The translations under genes were made by a program, and so were the position numbers. From assembly GCA_028875055.1 (NCBI GenBank), contig JAPPGG010000069.1, positions 1 through 64,000 on the forward strand: a stretch of 64,000 bases of DNA. Direction: 5' to 3'. This DNA comes from Chloroflexota bacterium (GTDB taxonomy: Bacteria; Chloroflexota; Dehalococcoidia; Lucifugimonadales; UBA3495). Each line of letters opens with the position of its first letter. Position 1 is the first letter of the stretch. This document shows, piece by piece, positions 35,080 to 45,912 of the stretch. A model generated the notes under the pieces. That model searched no databases. It had not been told where the DNA came from and saw only the letters and a list, made by a program, of their open reading frames with translations.

Positions 35080-35886
35080 ATGGCCCAGGAAAGTGCTTTG
35101 AACGCCCAGGGCAACCCCCGGGGAAACTCGTCGCAGCGGATGTTCGGTTCGCAAGCGGCATTCTATGCGACCAGCCAGGTCCACATCAGTGATAATCGTT
35201 TGACGACCCTGCAGCGGATGATAGCTGAAGCCCCCACTGCCGGGTGGGCAATCGACCTCGGCACCGGCGCCGGATTCACAGCGTTCGCCGCGGCTGAATA
35301 CGCCGGCATGGTGGTCGCCAGCGACCTTACCCGCGAGATGCTCTTGGAAACCCGGAGGATAGGCGGCGAACGAAATCTGAACAATGTCGTCGTTTGTCAG
35401 AATCAGGCTGAAGCCCTGCCCTTCGGCTCCGATTCCTTCGACTTGGTCACCCGCCGGGCTGCGGGTCATCATTTTTCTGACCTGGGAGCCGCCTTCGATG
35501 AAATCCACAGGATTCTCAAACCCGGCGGCGCGTTGGTCATGGCAGACTCCGTCTCCCCTGAGGATGACTTTCTCGCCAGCTGGTACAACGACGTTGAGTT
35601 GCGCCGGGACTTCAGCCACGTGGAGAACCGCAAAATCTCGGTGTTGCTGGACATGCTGGAGAGCCGAGGTCTGGAAATCGTGGAAAAGCAAGACGAGCGG
35701 ACCTACATGATGTTCAACGACTGGGTTAAACGGACCGCCACCCCCGAGGCCGAGGTCGTGTCCCTTCGTCGCGACTTCCTGAACGCCACCCCGGAAGCGA
35801 AGGAGACCTTCCTGATTCAGGAGCAGGGCGACGACATAGCTTTTGCCTGGCCAAGCCTGGTATTCAAAGCGGTCAAGCGCTGCTGA
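35080..35886 (+). CDS. Class I SAM-dependent methyltransferase (UbiE/Methyltransf_11 type)
   Basis: A 268-residue methyltransferase. Motif I is AIDLGTGAGFTAFAAAE, motif II-like VVASDLTREML, then AEALPFGSDSFDLVTRRAAGHHF and LKPGGALVMADS. The RRAAGHH segment resembles UbiE/COQ5-like and YcgJ-type enzymes. Substrate unknown. ATG at 35080 follows AAAGGCGG. The frame is open further upstream, but that part lies inside the insertion sequence. The IS right end is 43 bp away; a TATACA string at 35058 between them could give a new promoter. Confidence 0.88.
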   Translation: MAQESALNAQGNPRGNSSQRMFGSQAAFYATSQVHISDNRLTTLQRMIAEAPTAGWAIDLGTGAGFTAFAAAEYAGMVVASDLTREMLLETRRIGGERNLNNVVVCQNQAEALPFGSDSFDLVTRRAAGHHFSDLGAAFDEIHRILKPGGALVMADSVSPEDDFLASWYNDVELRRDFSHVENRKISVLLDMLESRGLEIVEKQDERTYMMFNDWVKRTATPEAEVVSLRRDFLNATPEAKETFLIQEQGDDIAFAWPSLVFKAVKRC

Positions 35887-36005
35887 CCGGGAGCCATTGC
35901 GGTACCCTTACCCCTCAGCGTGCGTAGCCAGGGATTGGAGCGGCGCCCGTCGGTACCTGCCGCCAGGCTCAATGCCGGCCCGCAGCATGGCCTCAAAGAC
36001 GGGTG

Positions 36006-36854
36006 CTAGAAGACTGGCATTCCCGGCACATTTGCTTGAATGCTGTATAGACCCGTTCTCGCCGTCACGTAGATAGTTGATAGATCGGGGCCGCCAAAGC
36101 ACAGGTTGGCGGGCAGCTGAGGAAATTCAACGGTGCCCAGGTGTTCCCCTTCAGGAGTAACCACCCACAATCCGCCCGGCCCGGTCACGTAGAGATTCCC
36201 CTGGCTGTCCAGCTTCATGCCATCCGGTCCACCCTGCGCCTCAACGTCCATATCCACCAGCACGCAGGGTTCTCCAACGCCCAGGCCGGCATCCAGCGGG
36301 TAAGCCAGCACATGCCGGTTTCGTGAGTCGTCCACGTACAGAACAGACTCGTCGATAGAAAGAGCCAGGCCGTTTGGCCGGTTCATGCTTTGACTCAGCA
36401 AAGTAATTGAACCGTCCGTATCCGCGCGATAGACTCCATTAAACCCCTGTTCCCCCGGGTCAGGGTCTATCCCGTAAGGTGGGTCCGTGAAAAAGATGGC
36501 TCCGCTGGAATGGACCACAATGTCATTGGGGCTGTTCAACGGTTTACCGTTGTGGCGGTCCACCACCGTCTCCATGCTGCCACTTGCGCCCCTGCGGGAA
36601 ACCCGGCGACCACCGTGCTCGCAGGCCACGAGATTTCCTTCCCGGTCGAATGTCAGACCGTTGGAGTTTCCGCTGGGGCTGATGCAGGGTTCCGGAACCC
36701 CGCCGGGCGCATAGCTATAGATCGTATCGGCGGGAATATCGCTGAACAGCAGGTATCCGTCAGGATGCCAGACCGGACCCTCGGTGAATTGGAACCCCTC
36801 TGCCACTTCCACCGGAGTCTGGCTTGAAACCAGGTCATTCAATGTCACGGGCAA
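36006..36854 (-). CDS. SMP-30/gluconolactonase-like beta-propeller hydrolase
   Basis: About 282 residues of the SMP-30/LRE family, calcium- or zinc-dependent lactonases with a six-blade propeller. The metal ligands appear as the Glu in FTEGPVW, Asn in NSPNDIVV and Asp in DDSRNRHV/GGPDGMKLD. Repeated GNLYVT and NGLAL strands fit the blades. The start is uncertain: TTG at 36854 has AGAGG seven bases upstream, and GTG at 36869 is in frame. It probably opens a sugar or other lactone; it stands alone. Confidence 0.85.
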   Translation of the reverse strand: MPVTLNDLVSSQTPVEVAEGFQFTEGPVWHPDGYLLFSDIPADTIYSYAPGGVPEPCISPSGNSNGLTFDREGNLVACEHGGRRVSRRGASGSMETVVDRHNGKPLNSPNDIVVHSSGAIFFTDPPYGIDPDPGEQGFNGVYRADTDGSITLLSQSMNRPNGLALSIDESVLYVDDSRNRHVLAYPLDAGLGVGEPCVLVDMDVEAQGGPDGMKLDSQGNLYVTGPGGLWVVTPEGEHLGTVEFPQLPANLCFGGPDLSTIYVTARTGLYSIQANVPGMPVF

Positions 36855-36869
36855 GATAACACCTCTCAC

Positions 36870-37175
36870 TCTTTCCGAAAGACTTTAGCCCCTGCGGATT
36901 CCCGGCCAATTGCCTGTCAAGTCATACCCTGGCCGCGCCACGATTTGACAGGGGCCCCGTAACCGCAGGAATTTGCGGGACTTGCCCCGAATCATATCAA
37001 ATTGGACAGGGCACACGGAAAACACAGCCTCCGGTGTGTCCTTGGCCGACCTCTTCCCCTTGCCGTAAATGACATGCTGTATATAATTGGGTTCGCCGGT
37101 ACACCCCATACTCAGGGGGCTAGTGCCAATAACGTTCGGTATCCGGCTGATTCTTGAAATTGGGAGGTTTGCCTG
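36870..37175. other. Divergent intergenic region with promoter
   Basis: About 300 bp between the divergent SMP-30 and MmgE/PrpD genes. A promoter for the latter lies at 37060-37087. Otherwise nothing recognised. Confidence 0.55.
37060..37087 (+). promoter_or_regulatory. Sigma-70 promoter of the MmgE/PrpD gene
   Basis: TTGCCG (37060-37065) and a perfect TATAAT (37082-37087), 16 bp apart, about 90 bases before the start codon. Confidence 0.65.
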
Positions 37176-38540
37176 ATGGGCGCAACCGAGACTATCGCAA
37201 AATGGGTAGTTACCACCAGCTACGAAGATATTCCCCCTGAAGCCATCAGAGTTGCCAACGAGTCCTGTTTCGATTTGCTGGGGGTAATCCTGGCCGGTTC
37301 AACCCAACCGGTAGGCGAGATAATCCAGCAATATGTGGACGACAGTGGCGGCTCCACCCAGGCCACGGTGTTGGCCTCCGGCTTGCAGACATCCCTGGCC
37401 AATGCCGCCCTGGCTAACGGCACCATGGGTCACGCCCTCGACTACGACGACTTTGGCGGCTTTGGTCACCCTACGGTGGCCATTTTCCCGGCCCTGCTGG
37501 CATTGGGTGAGAGCCTGAATGCCACCGGCAGGGACCTGCTGGAAGCCTATGTCATTGGCTGCGAACTCGGCCTGGCGCTGCAGCACACTACCAAGTACTC
37601 CCAGATGGAACGGGGCTTTCACAGTACGGCGGTCATCGGTCGCATGGCTTCCACCGCTGCCTGCGCCAAGCTGCTGGGCCTGGACGAGGAGCAGACGGTG
37701 ATTGCCCTGGGCATTGCCGGTTCCATGGCCAGCGGCGTCATCCACAACTTCGGTACCATGGTCAAGCCTCTGCACGCCGGGCTTACGTGCCGCGACGCTG
37801 TTATGGCGGTGCAGTTTGCCCAGCGGGGCTTCACCGCCGGGCACCAGATATTTGAACACCCCCTCGGTTTTACCACTCCCATTCTGGGTGAAGGCATCTA
37901 CGACCTGAACCAGATGGCCGAGAACCTGGGTAACCCCTTCCGGGTGCAGGACGCATTGATCATCAAGAAGTACCCCTGCTGCGGCGGCAACCATGCCATG
38001 CTGGACAGTTTGTTCAGCCTCATGCGCGAGCACAATTTCACGTGGGATGACGTGGCCAGCGCCGAGGTAGATCAGTCTTACCTGTCCATCGTAATGCTGT
38101 ATCCCGAGCCTGATGACCCGCTCAAGGGCAAGTTCAGCGCCAAGTACAACGTGGCGGCAGCTCTGGTGGACGGCGAGGTGAATATCGACACTTTCAGCGA
38201 CGAAAAGATTGCCGACCCGGACATTGCCGAAGCCATGGACAAAGTGACCACCCGCGTAATGTCCAAGTGGGAGGAGAGCGGCGGGGAAGTGTTCAAGGGG
38301 CTGCCGGTCCGCATAACGCTAAAGGACGGCCGAACTTTCGAGCACGTGACCGACCGGGACATGATCCTGGGCGGAGCGAAGAATCCCTGGGGCTTCGAGA
38401 ACATCAAGGGCAAGTTCGAAGTGAACGCTGGCCTGGTGCTGCCGGAAGACCGGGTCGCCGAGACCGTGGAAACCTGGTCCGACATAGGAGAGGTGACCGA
38501 CCTGACGGAGACCATTCGCAGCACGTTGATTGGCGCCTGA
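37176..38540 (+). CDS. MmgE/PrpD family protein
   Basis: A 454-residue protein of the 2-methylcitrate dehydratase/cis-aconitate decarboxylase (MmgE/PrpD) superfamily. Seen are ETIAKWVVTTSYEDIPPEA, CFDLLGVILAG, the conserved NGTMGHALDYDDF (helix-capping active-site region with the His-x3-Asp), HPTVAIFPALLALGE, GSMASG and KKYPCCGGNHAMLD. GGGAGG precedes the ATG. The family includes dehydratases, decarboxylases and isomerases; no methylcitrate synthase or prpB is near, so the substrate is open. Confidence 0.9.
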   Translation: MGATETIAKWVVTTSYEDIPPEAIRVANESCFDLLGVILAGSTQPVGEIIQQYVDDSGGSTQATVLASGLQTSLANAALANGTMGHALDYDDFGGFGHPTVAIFPALLALGESLNATGRDLLEAYVIGCELGLALQHTTKYSQMERGFHSTAVIGRMASTAACAKLLGLDEEQTVIALGIAGSMASGVIHNFGTMVKPLHAGLTCRDAVMAVQFAQRGFTAGHQIFEHPLGFTTPILGEGIYDLNQMAENLGNPFRVQDALIIKKYPCCGGNHAMLDSLFSLMREHNFTWDDVASAEVDQSYLSIVMLYPEPDDPLKGKFSAKYNVAAALVDGEVNIDTFSDEKIADPDIAEAMDKVTTRVMSKWEESGGEVFKGLPVRITLKDGRTFEHVTDRDMILGGAKNPWGFENIKGKFEVNAGLVLPEDRVAETVETWSDIGEVTDLTETIRSTLIGA

Positions 38541-38660
38541 TAGCAGGAAGGCAGGTCAGGCTGGAGTTCTGAATTCTGCTCTTAATGCCGGCGTACCCCT
38601 AGCCAACAGGAGCATCAAATACAAGGTGTTGCCATCAGGTTCGAATACAGCTTAAACCAA

Positions 38661-40268
38661 TTGCGAGGAGACTTGTTCGGCGGCGTCACGGCTACCATCG
38701 TGGCGCTGCCCGTAGCGTTGGCCTTTGGAGTTGCATCAGGCCTGGGGCCTGAAGCTGGAATCTACAGCGCCATCGCCGTCGGCTTCTTCGCCGCCGTCTT
38801 TGGCGGGACGCCCTCCCAGATTTCCGGTCCGACCGGGCCCATGACAGTTGCCATGGCGGTGGTGGTAGCCCAGTATGCTACAAACGCCGCCGAGGCTTTC
38901 ACCGTCGTAATCCTGGGCGGCCTGTTCCAGATCCTGCTGGGGTTGCTCCGGATAGGCCGCTTCGTCTCATATACCCCCTATTCCGTCATTTCCGGTTTCA
39001 TGACCGGTATTGGCGTGATCATCATCATCATTCAGGTCCTTCCCTTCCTGGGAATTCAGTCGGTACCCGGTGGCCCGGTGGCTGTCATTCGCGCCTGGCC
39101 GGGATTGCTGGGCGACTACAACGTCCACGCCCTGATCATTGCGGTAGTGGCGCTGGTGATTGGCTTTGCGTGGCGGGGATTACCTGCCAGGTACGTCCCA
39201 GGTCCCCTGATAGCGCTGATCGCGGGGAGCCTCCTGGGGGTGTTCTGGCTCGGCAGCGCGCCTACCATCGGCGAAATACCTACCGGTCTTCCCCATCTCC
39301 AGATCCCCCAACTGGCGCCCGACTTCCTGATCCGGGTTATTCAGCCCGCGATAATCCTGGCCCTCCTTGGTTCAATAGACAGTCTCTTGACCTCGTTGAT
39401 AGCCGACTCCATTACCCGGACCCGGCACAAGCCCAATAAGGAGCTGGTGGGTCAGGGCCTGGGCAACATGGCATCCGGCTTTATTGGTGGACTTCCCGGC
39501 GCCGGCGCTACCCTCGGCACCGTGGTCAGCATTCGGGCCGGTGGCCGCACCCCCGTCGCCGGGGTGTTGAGGTCGCTGGTACTGGTAGCCCTGATCCTGG
39601 GGCTGGGAAGGCTGGTTGAGCCGATTCCTCACGCGGTCCTGGCTGCCGTACTGATGAAGGTGGGCTGGGACATAATCGACTGGAAGTTTGTCACCCGTAT
39701 CCGGCACGTGAGAAGAGACCACCTGATGGTGATGCTGGTCACCTTTGCGTTGACCGTGTTCCTCGACCTGGTTACCGCGGTGGCCATCGGCCTGATCGCA
39801 GCCGGATTTGCTCACGCCAGGCGCCTGGAGACCCTTGAAGTGGATAACGTCGTGTCCGTGCCCATGCTGGATATGGATTTTCTGGGTGTCTCTCCTCCCG
39901 CGGACGGCAGTGACACGGACTTCGATCCCTACAGCGCCCAGGTAGGGCTGGTGGCCTTCCGGGGCCAGTTCTCCGTTGCCTCCTCCAATCGGCTGGTACA
40001 GGCAATCGGCCCCGACATCAAGGACCACGAGATTGTCATCCTTGACTTCTCGCGCACTACCTACGTTGATGACAGCGCAGCCCTCCTGATGGAGCGGGTA
40101 ATAAGCACTGCGGAAGATGAAGGAACGACTTGCATAGTTATGGGTCTTGCGGAACCCGTGGCCAGCACGCTTAATTCCCTGAATATATTCGGGAGCGTGC
40201 CGGAAAACCACTTTGTCAACGACCTGGACGAGGCCAGGGAATTAGCCAAAGAAATGCTGGCGGTTTAG
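38661..40268 (+). CDS. SulP-family anion transporter with STAS domain
   Basis: About 535 residues. The N-terminal transporter domain has 10-12 hydrophobic segments, with the SulP signatures ALPVALAFGVASGLGPEAGIY (in two parts), QISGPTGPMTVAMA and GSIDSLLTSLIADS. A C-terminal STAS domain (about 410-535) has VAFRGQFSVASSNR and VILDFSRTTYVDDSA. It imports sulfate, bicarbonate or another anion. The first possible start is TTG at 38661, but SulP-like sequence (FEYSLNQLRGDLFGG) runs upstream to an in-frame stop at 38583 without ATG, GTG or TTG. The real start may therefore be a rare codon near 38634, or the 5' end may be damaged. Confidence 0.85.
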   Translation: MRGDLFGGVTATIVALPVALAFGVASGLGPEAGIYSAIAVGFFAAVFGGTPSQISGPTGPMTVAMAVVVAQYATNAAEAFTVVILGGLFQILLGLLRIGRFVSYTPYSVISGFMTGIGVIIIIIQVLPFLGIQSVPGGPVAVIRAWPGLLGDYNVHALIIAVVALVIGFAWRGLPARYVPGPLIALIAGSLLGVFWLGSAPTIGEIPTGLPHLQIPQLAPDFLIRVIQPAIILALLGSIDSLLTSLIADSITRTRHKPNKELVGQGLGNMASGFIGGLPGAGATLGTVVSIRAGGRTPVAGVLRSLVLVALILGLGRLVEPIPHAVLAAVLMKVGWDIIDWKFVTRIRHVRRDHLMVMLVTFALTVFLDLVTAVAIGLIAAGFAHARRLETLEVDNVVSVPMLDMDFLGVSPPADGSDTDFDPYSAQVGLVAFRGQFSVASSNRLVQAIGPDIKDHEIVILDFSRTTYVDDSAALLMERVISTAEDEGTTCIVMGLAEPVASTLNSLNIFGSVPENHFVNDLDEARELAKEMLAV

Positions 40269-40313
40269 CGTATTTCAAGCTGCTATTGGGTTGACCGTCT
40301 GACGAGAGAATGA

Positions 40314-40349
40314 AAAAGGGCCGCTGCCAGCATGGACAGCGGCCCTTTT
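40314..40349. terminator. Bidirectional intrinsic terminator
   Basis: AAAAGGGCCGCTG and CAGCGGCCCTTTT are perfect arms around a ten-base loop, between the convergent SulP and MOSC genes. The A and T runs serve both directions. Confidence 0.88.
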
Positions 40350-40400
40350 GCGGTTGCCCCTAAACTGGGCCGGTTTTTCCGCTGGCGGTCTCGGTTCCGG

Positions 40401-40829
40401 TTAAGGCTCAATCCTGATGGCGTCGCCTACCTTTACTGGCCCGCCACTGATCACCATGGCCAGGATGCCCCGGCGGTGATTGAGTTCTTCCCTCAGGCCC
40501 ATCCGGATGGCGTCCATCTTTCCGCAGGGTTCACATTCCCCTACTATTTCCATGGTAACCTCGTCGCCTATGAAGAAAACGTGGCCGGGCTGAGCCTGAG
40601 ACAGGTCCAGGCCCACGGTGGTGATGTTCTCCTTGATCTGGCCCGGCACCAGCTCGAAGTGTTCCAGGGTCTCCTTGTCCATCACCAGTACCTGGCGGGC
40701 ATTGCGCACGTTACAACTGCGGTCTCCCTCCAGCCCGTGCGCGGAGATGGCCGTCGCCTCCTGCACCGGGTCCGAAGGGGTACCCTTTACCCTGGCAATG
40801 TGCAGGTCTGTGATAGTACCTTGATTCAT
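40401..40829 (-). CDS. MOSC-domain protein
   Basis: A 142-residue stand-alone MOSC domain protein, a fold found in molybdenum cofactor sulfurase C-termini and YiiM. It starts MNQGTITDLHIARVKGTP; HGLEGDRSCNVRNARQVLV and the Cys-containing GECEPCGKMD match the family, where a conserved Cys carries sulfur in related proteins. GGAGG is nine bases before the ATG. It may serve molybdenum enzymes; an orphan Mo hydroxylase subunit lies 5 kb away. Confidence 0.85.
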   Translation of the reverse strand: MNQGTITDLHIARVKGTPSDPVQEATAISAHGLEGDRSCNVRNARQVLVMDKETLEHFELVPGQIKENITTVGLDLSQAQPGHVFFIGDEVTMEIVGECEPCGKMDAIRMGLREELNHRRGILAMVISGGPVKVGDAIRIEP

Positions 40830-41007
40830 GGCTTTGCCTCCAGGTTCCCGGAATGGCCGGAATGAACCATTTGCGGGCGAATTCATTTGGTGTGCAAAAT
40901 TATAGGGTGGCGTGGCCCAAAACACCAACCCCTGTGCTATCGTAATCGGCGGTCAATCTAACCCATTTCCCGCCGGGCAGCCGCTGGCCGGAAAGGATGG
41001 AGTAGCA

Positions 41008-41853
41008 ATGTCGGACGAGTTTGTTAAGACGGAATCCAGGGCAGGCGTTCTTATCATTACCCTGCACGATCCTCCCACCCGGAATGCCATAAACCCCGAA
41101 ATGGCCCGGGAATTCTTCGAGGCGCTGGAACGGTTTGAAGATGATCCGGAATTGAGGGTGCTCTTGCTCACAGGCATGGAACCCTCTTTCTGTTCCGGGG
41201 CCAATGTTCGGGGCTTCAGCCGCAGCATTGAAGCCCGGGAAGAACGAAGCGATACCGGGAGCGGTCGCCCCTGGGGTAACATGGAAGCCAGGTACGCGAA
41301 GAAATTCGCCCCCGAGTCCTCGCGGGCGCCGGAAATGGTGCTTCGGCTCCAGGAGTTGCAGAAACCTACCGTCGCCGCGGTGAATGGACACGCCATAGGG
41401 GCCGGCATGGGCCTCGCCCTGGCCTGCGACATTCGACTGGCGGCCGAAAAGGCCACCTTTTCCGAAGCCTTTGCCAGAATGGGACTCATTCCGGCCGACG
41501 GCAGTTGCTGGAATCTCCCCCGGCTAATCGGAGTCAGCAATACGCTGCTCCTGCAATATACCGGCGATCGGGTGGATGCCCAGGAAGCTCTGCGCCTGGG
41601 CCTGGTGAGCAAAATTGTGCCGGATGAGCAATTGATGGAGACGTCTCTGGAGCTGTCCGGGCGCATTGCCCAGGGAGCCACCCGCTCCCAGTCCCTCATC
41701 AAATACCTGGTGCGCCAGGGCTCGGATCAGTCCTTCCGGGAACATCTTGACCTGGCGCATGTGGCCCAGGACCAGGCAAGGACTACTGAAGACCACCGGG
41801 AGGCGGTCCAGGCCTTCCTGGAGAAGAGGCCGCCGGTATTCAAGGGAAGGTAG
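41008..41853 (+). CDS. Enoyl-CoA hydratase/isomerase (crotonase) family protein
   Basis: A 281-residue crotonase-fold protein. The oxyanion-hole regions are SFCSGANVRGF and NGHAIGAGMGLALACDIRLAA; the second region continues FSEAFARMGLIPADG, with Glu where one catalytic Glu of hydratases lies. An insertion around residues 75-105 is longer than usual. ATG at 41008 is chosen because GGATGGAG precedes it. It could be a hydratase, isomerase or decarboxylase. It ends EKRPPVFKGR, a common tail. Confidence 0.9.
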   Translation: MSDEFVKTESRAGVLIITLHDPPTRNAINPEMAREFFEALERFEDDPELRVLLLTGMEPSFCSGANVRGFSRSIEAREERSDTGSGRPWGNMEARYAKKFAPESSRAPEMVLRLQELQKPTVAAVNGHAIGAGMGLALACDIRLAAEKATFSEAFARMGLIPADGSCWNLPRLIGVSNTLLLQYTGDRVDAQEALRLGLVSKIVPDEQLMETSLELSGRIAQGATRSQSLIKYLVRQGSDQSFREHLDLAHVAQDQARTTEDHREAVQAFLEKRPPVFKGR

Positions 41854-41864
41854 GGTGACGACTC

Positions 41865-42200
41865 TTGATACTCAGGTGGCGGGAATTCGGCGGTCGGCCC
41901 GGCAGCCGGCTCTTTGAGCGCCTACATGGCAGCATCGATCGGTACCGGGACCGGAGTGAAAGCGTCAATATAGGGCTGACGACCGACCCCACCCTGTTGT
42001 GGAGCGCGGAACGATACACCGGGTGGAACGAAATGGTGGTCATCTACAGTACTTCTACCCGTGACTTCGCCGCCGCCGTTGAGGAGGAACTGCTTGCCCG
42101 GGGCTGGGGACCATTCTTCACCAGCTGGGACTACGAGTTCATTGGAGAGCGGCTGCCGGGAAGTTATACCAGGTACTATGTCTATGTGAAGCTGATGTGA
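41865..42200 (+). CDS. Hypothetical protein, possibly GIY-YIG-like
   Basis: About 111 residues from a TTG start with a weak ribosome binding site (GGGTGACG). The middle part GLTTDPTLLWSAERYTGWNEMVVIYSTS followed by AAAVEEELLARGW loosely resembles the G-x-T-d-P and viYxTss...E stretch of small GIY-YIG proteins, but the defining residues are not all there. It follows the crotonase gene by 11 bp, so it may be co-transcribed. It ends just before the rRNA promoter. Confidence 0.5.
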   Translation: MILRWREFGGRPGSRLFERLHGSIDRYRDRSESVNIGLTTDPTLLWSAERYTGWNEMVVIYSTSTRDFAAAVEEELLARGWGPFFTSWDYEFIGERLPGSYTRYYVYVKLM

Positions 42201-42254
42201 GGCAGGGTAATTGGGCGCCAGGGGACCAATTCCTGGAATAGACTGATTCACCCC

Positions 42255-42283
42255 TTGACGTGCCGGAAAACCCTCTCTATAAT
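42255..42283 (+). promoter_or_regulatory. Strong sigma-70 promoter for the 23S rRNA unit
   Basis: TTGACG (42255-42260) and TATAAT (42278-42283) with exactly 17 bp between them. Transcription would start near 42290, about 190 bases before the mature 23S. Confidence 0.88.
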
Positions 42284-42369
42284 CCCTTCTTACAGAAAAG
42301 CAGGCGGAGTTCAGCAGCAAGGTATGAAAATTACCTGAAAGCAGAAGGCAATTTGGGAGAACCCGAACG

Positions 42370-42398
42370 GCGGTTTGGGGTAACCCAACCGCCCTTTT
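42370..42398 (+). terminator. Hairpin with T-run in the rRNA leader
   Basis: GGCGGTTTGGGG-TAA-CCCAACCGCC followed by CTTTTCT. It looks like an intrinsic terminator, yet lies between the rRNA promoter and 23S, so it is either a processing or attenuation hairpin or is passed by antitermination. Confidence 0.6.
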
Positions 42399-42481
42399 CT
42401 ATGCACCTTAAAAGCTGAATAAGGAACCTTGAGAAATTGTCCTGAAAACTCAAACTGAAAAGTTTGGAGTTCTTAGCGTGG

Positions 42482-45522
<3,041 letters not shown>

Positions 45523-45612
45523 ACGTTATGGACTCCAGACACAGTGATAAGCTTTCAGGGCAATTACTCAGGGTTTCTTGTTCCGGTGTATTTACAAAAT
45601 TTTCCTCTACGT

Positions 45613-45687
<75 letters not shown>

Positions 45688-45710
45688 GTAGATCAATAGA
45701 CTGCAAGCCC

Positions 45711-45738
45711 AACCCCCGGTGAAAGCCGGGGGTTTTTG
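45711..45738 (+). terminator. Intrinsic terminator of the 23S-tRNA unit
   Basis: AACCCCCGG-TGAAAG-CCGGGGGTT followed by TTT. It closes the rRNA/tRNA transcript. Confidence 0.88.
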
Positions 45739-45912
45739 CCATAATGGGCAAAAGTTGGGCGGCGATCAATTGGATGCGGTTCGGAAAGAAGATGATGGCC
45801 CGATCCTTCACGTACATCGGGACCGCGTTTGTCATAAGACTACGCACCTATATGGTACAATTCCTCCACCAGCCTTAAGTTTCATAAAATCCACCAGTCG
45901 AGAGGGTTATCT

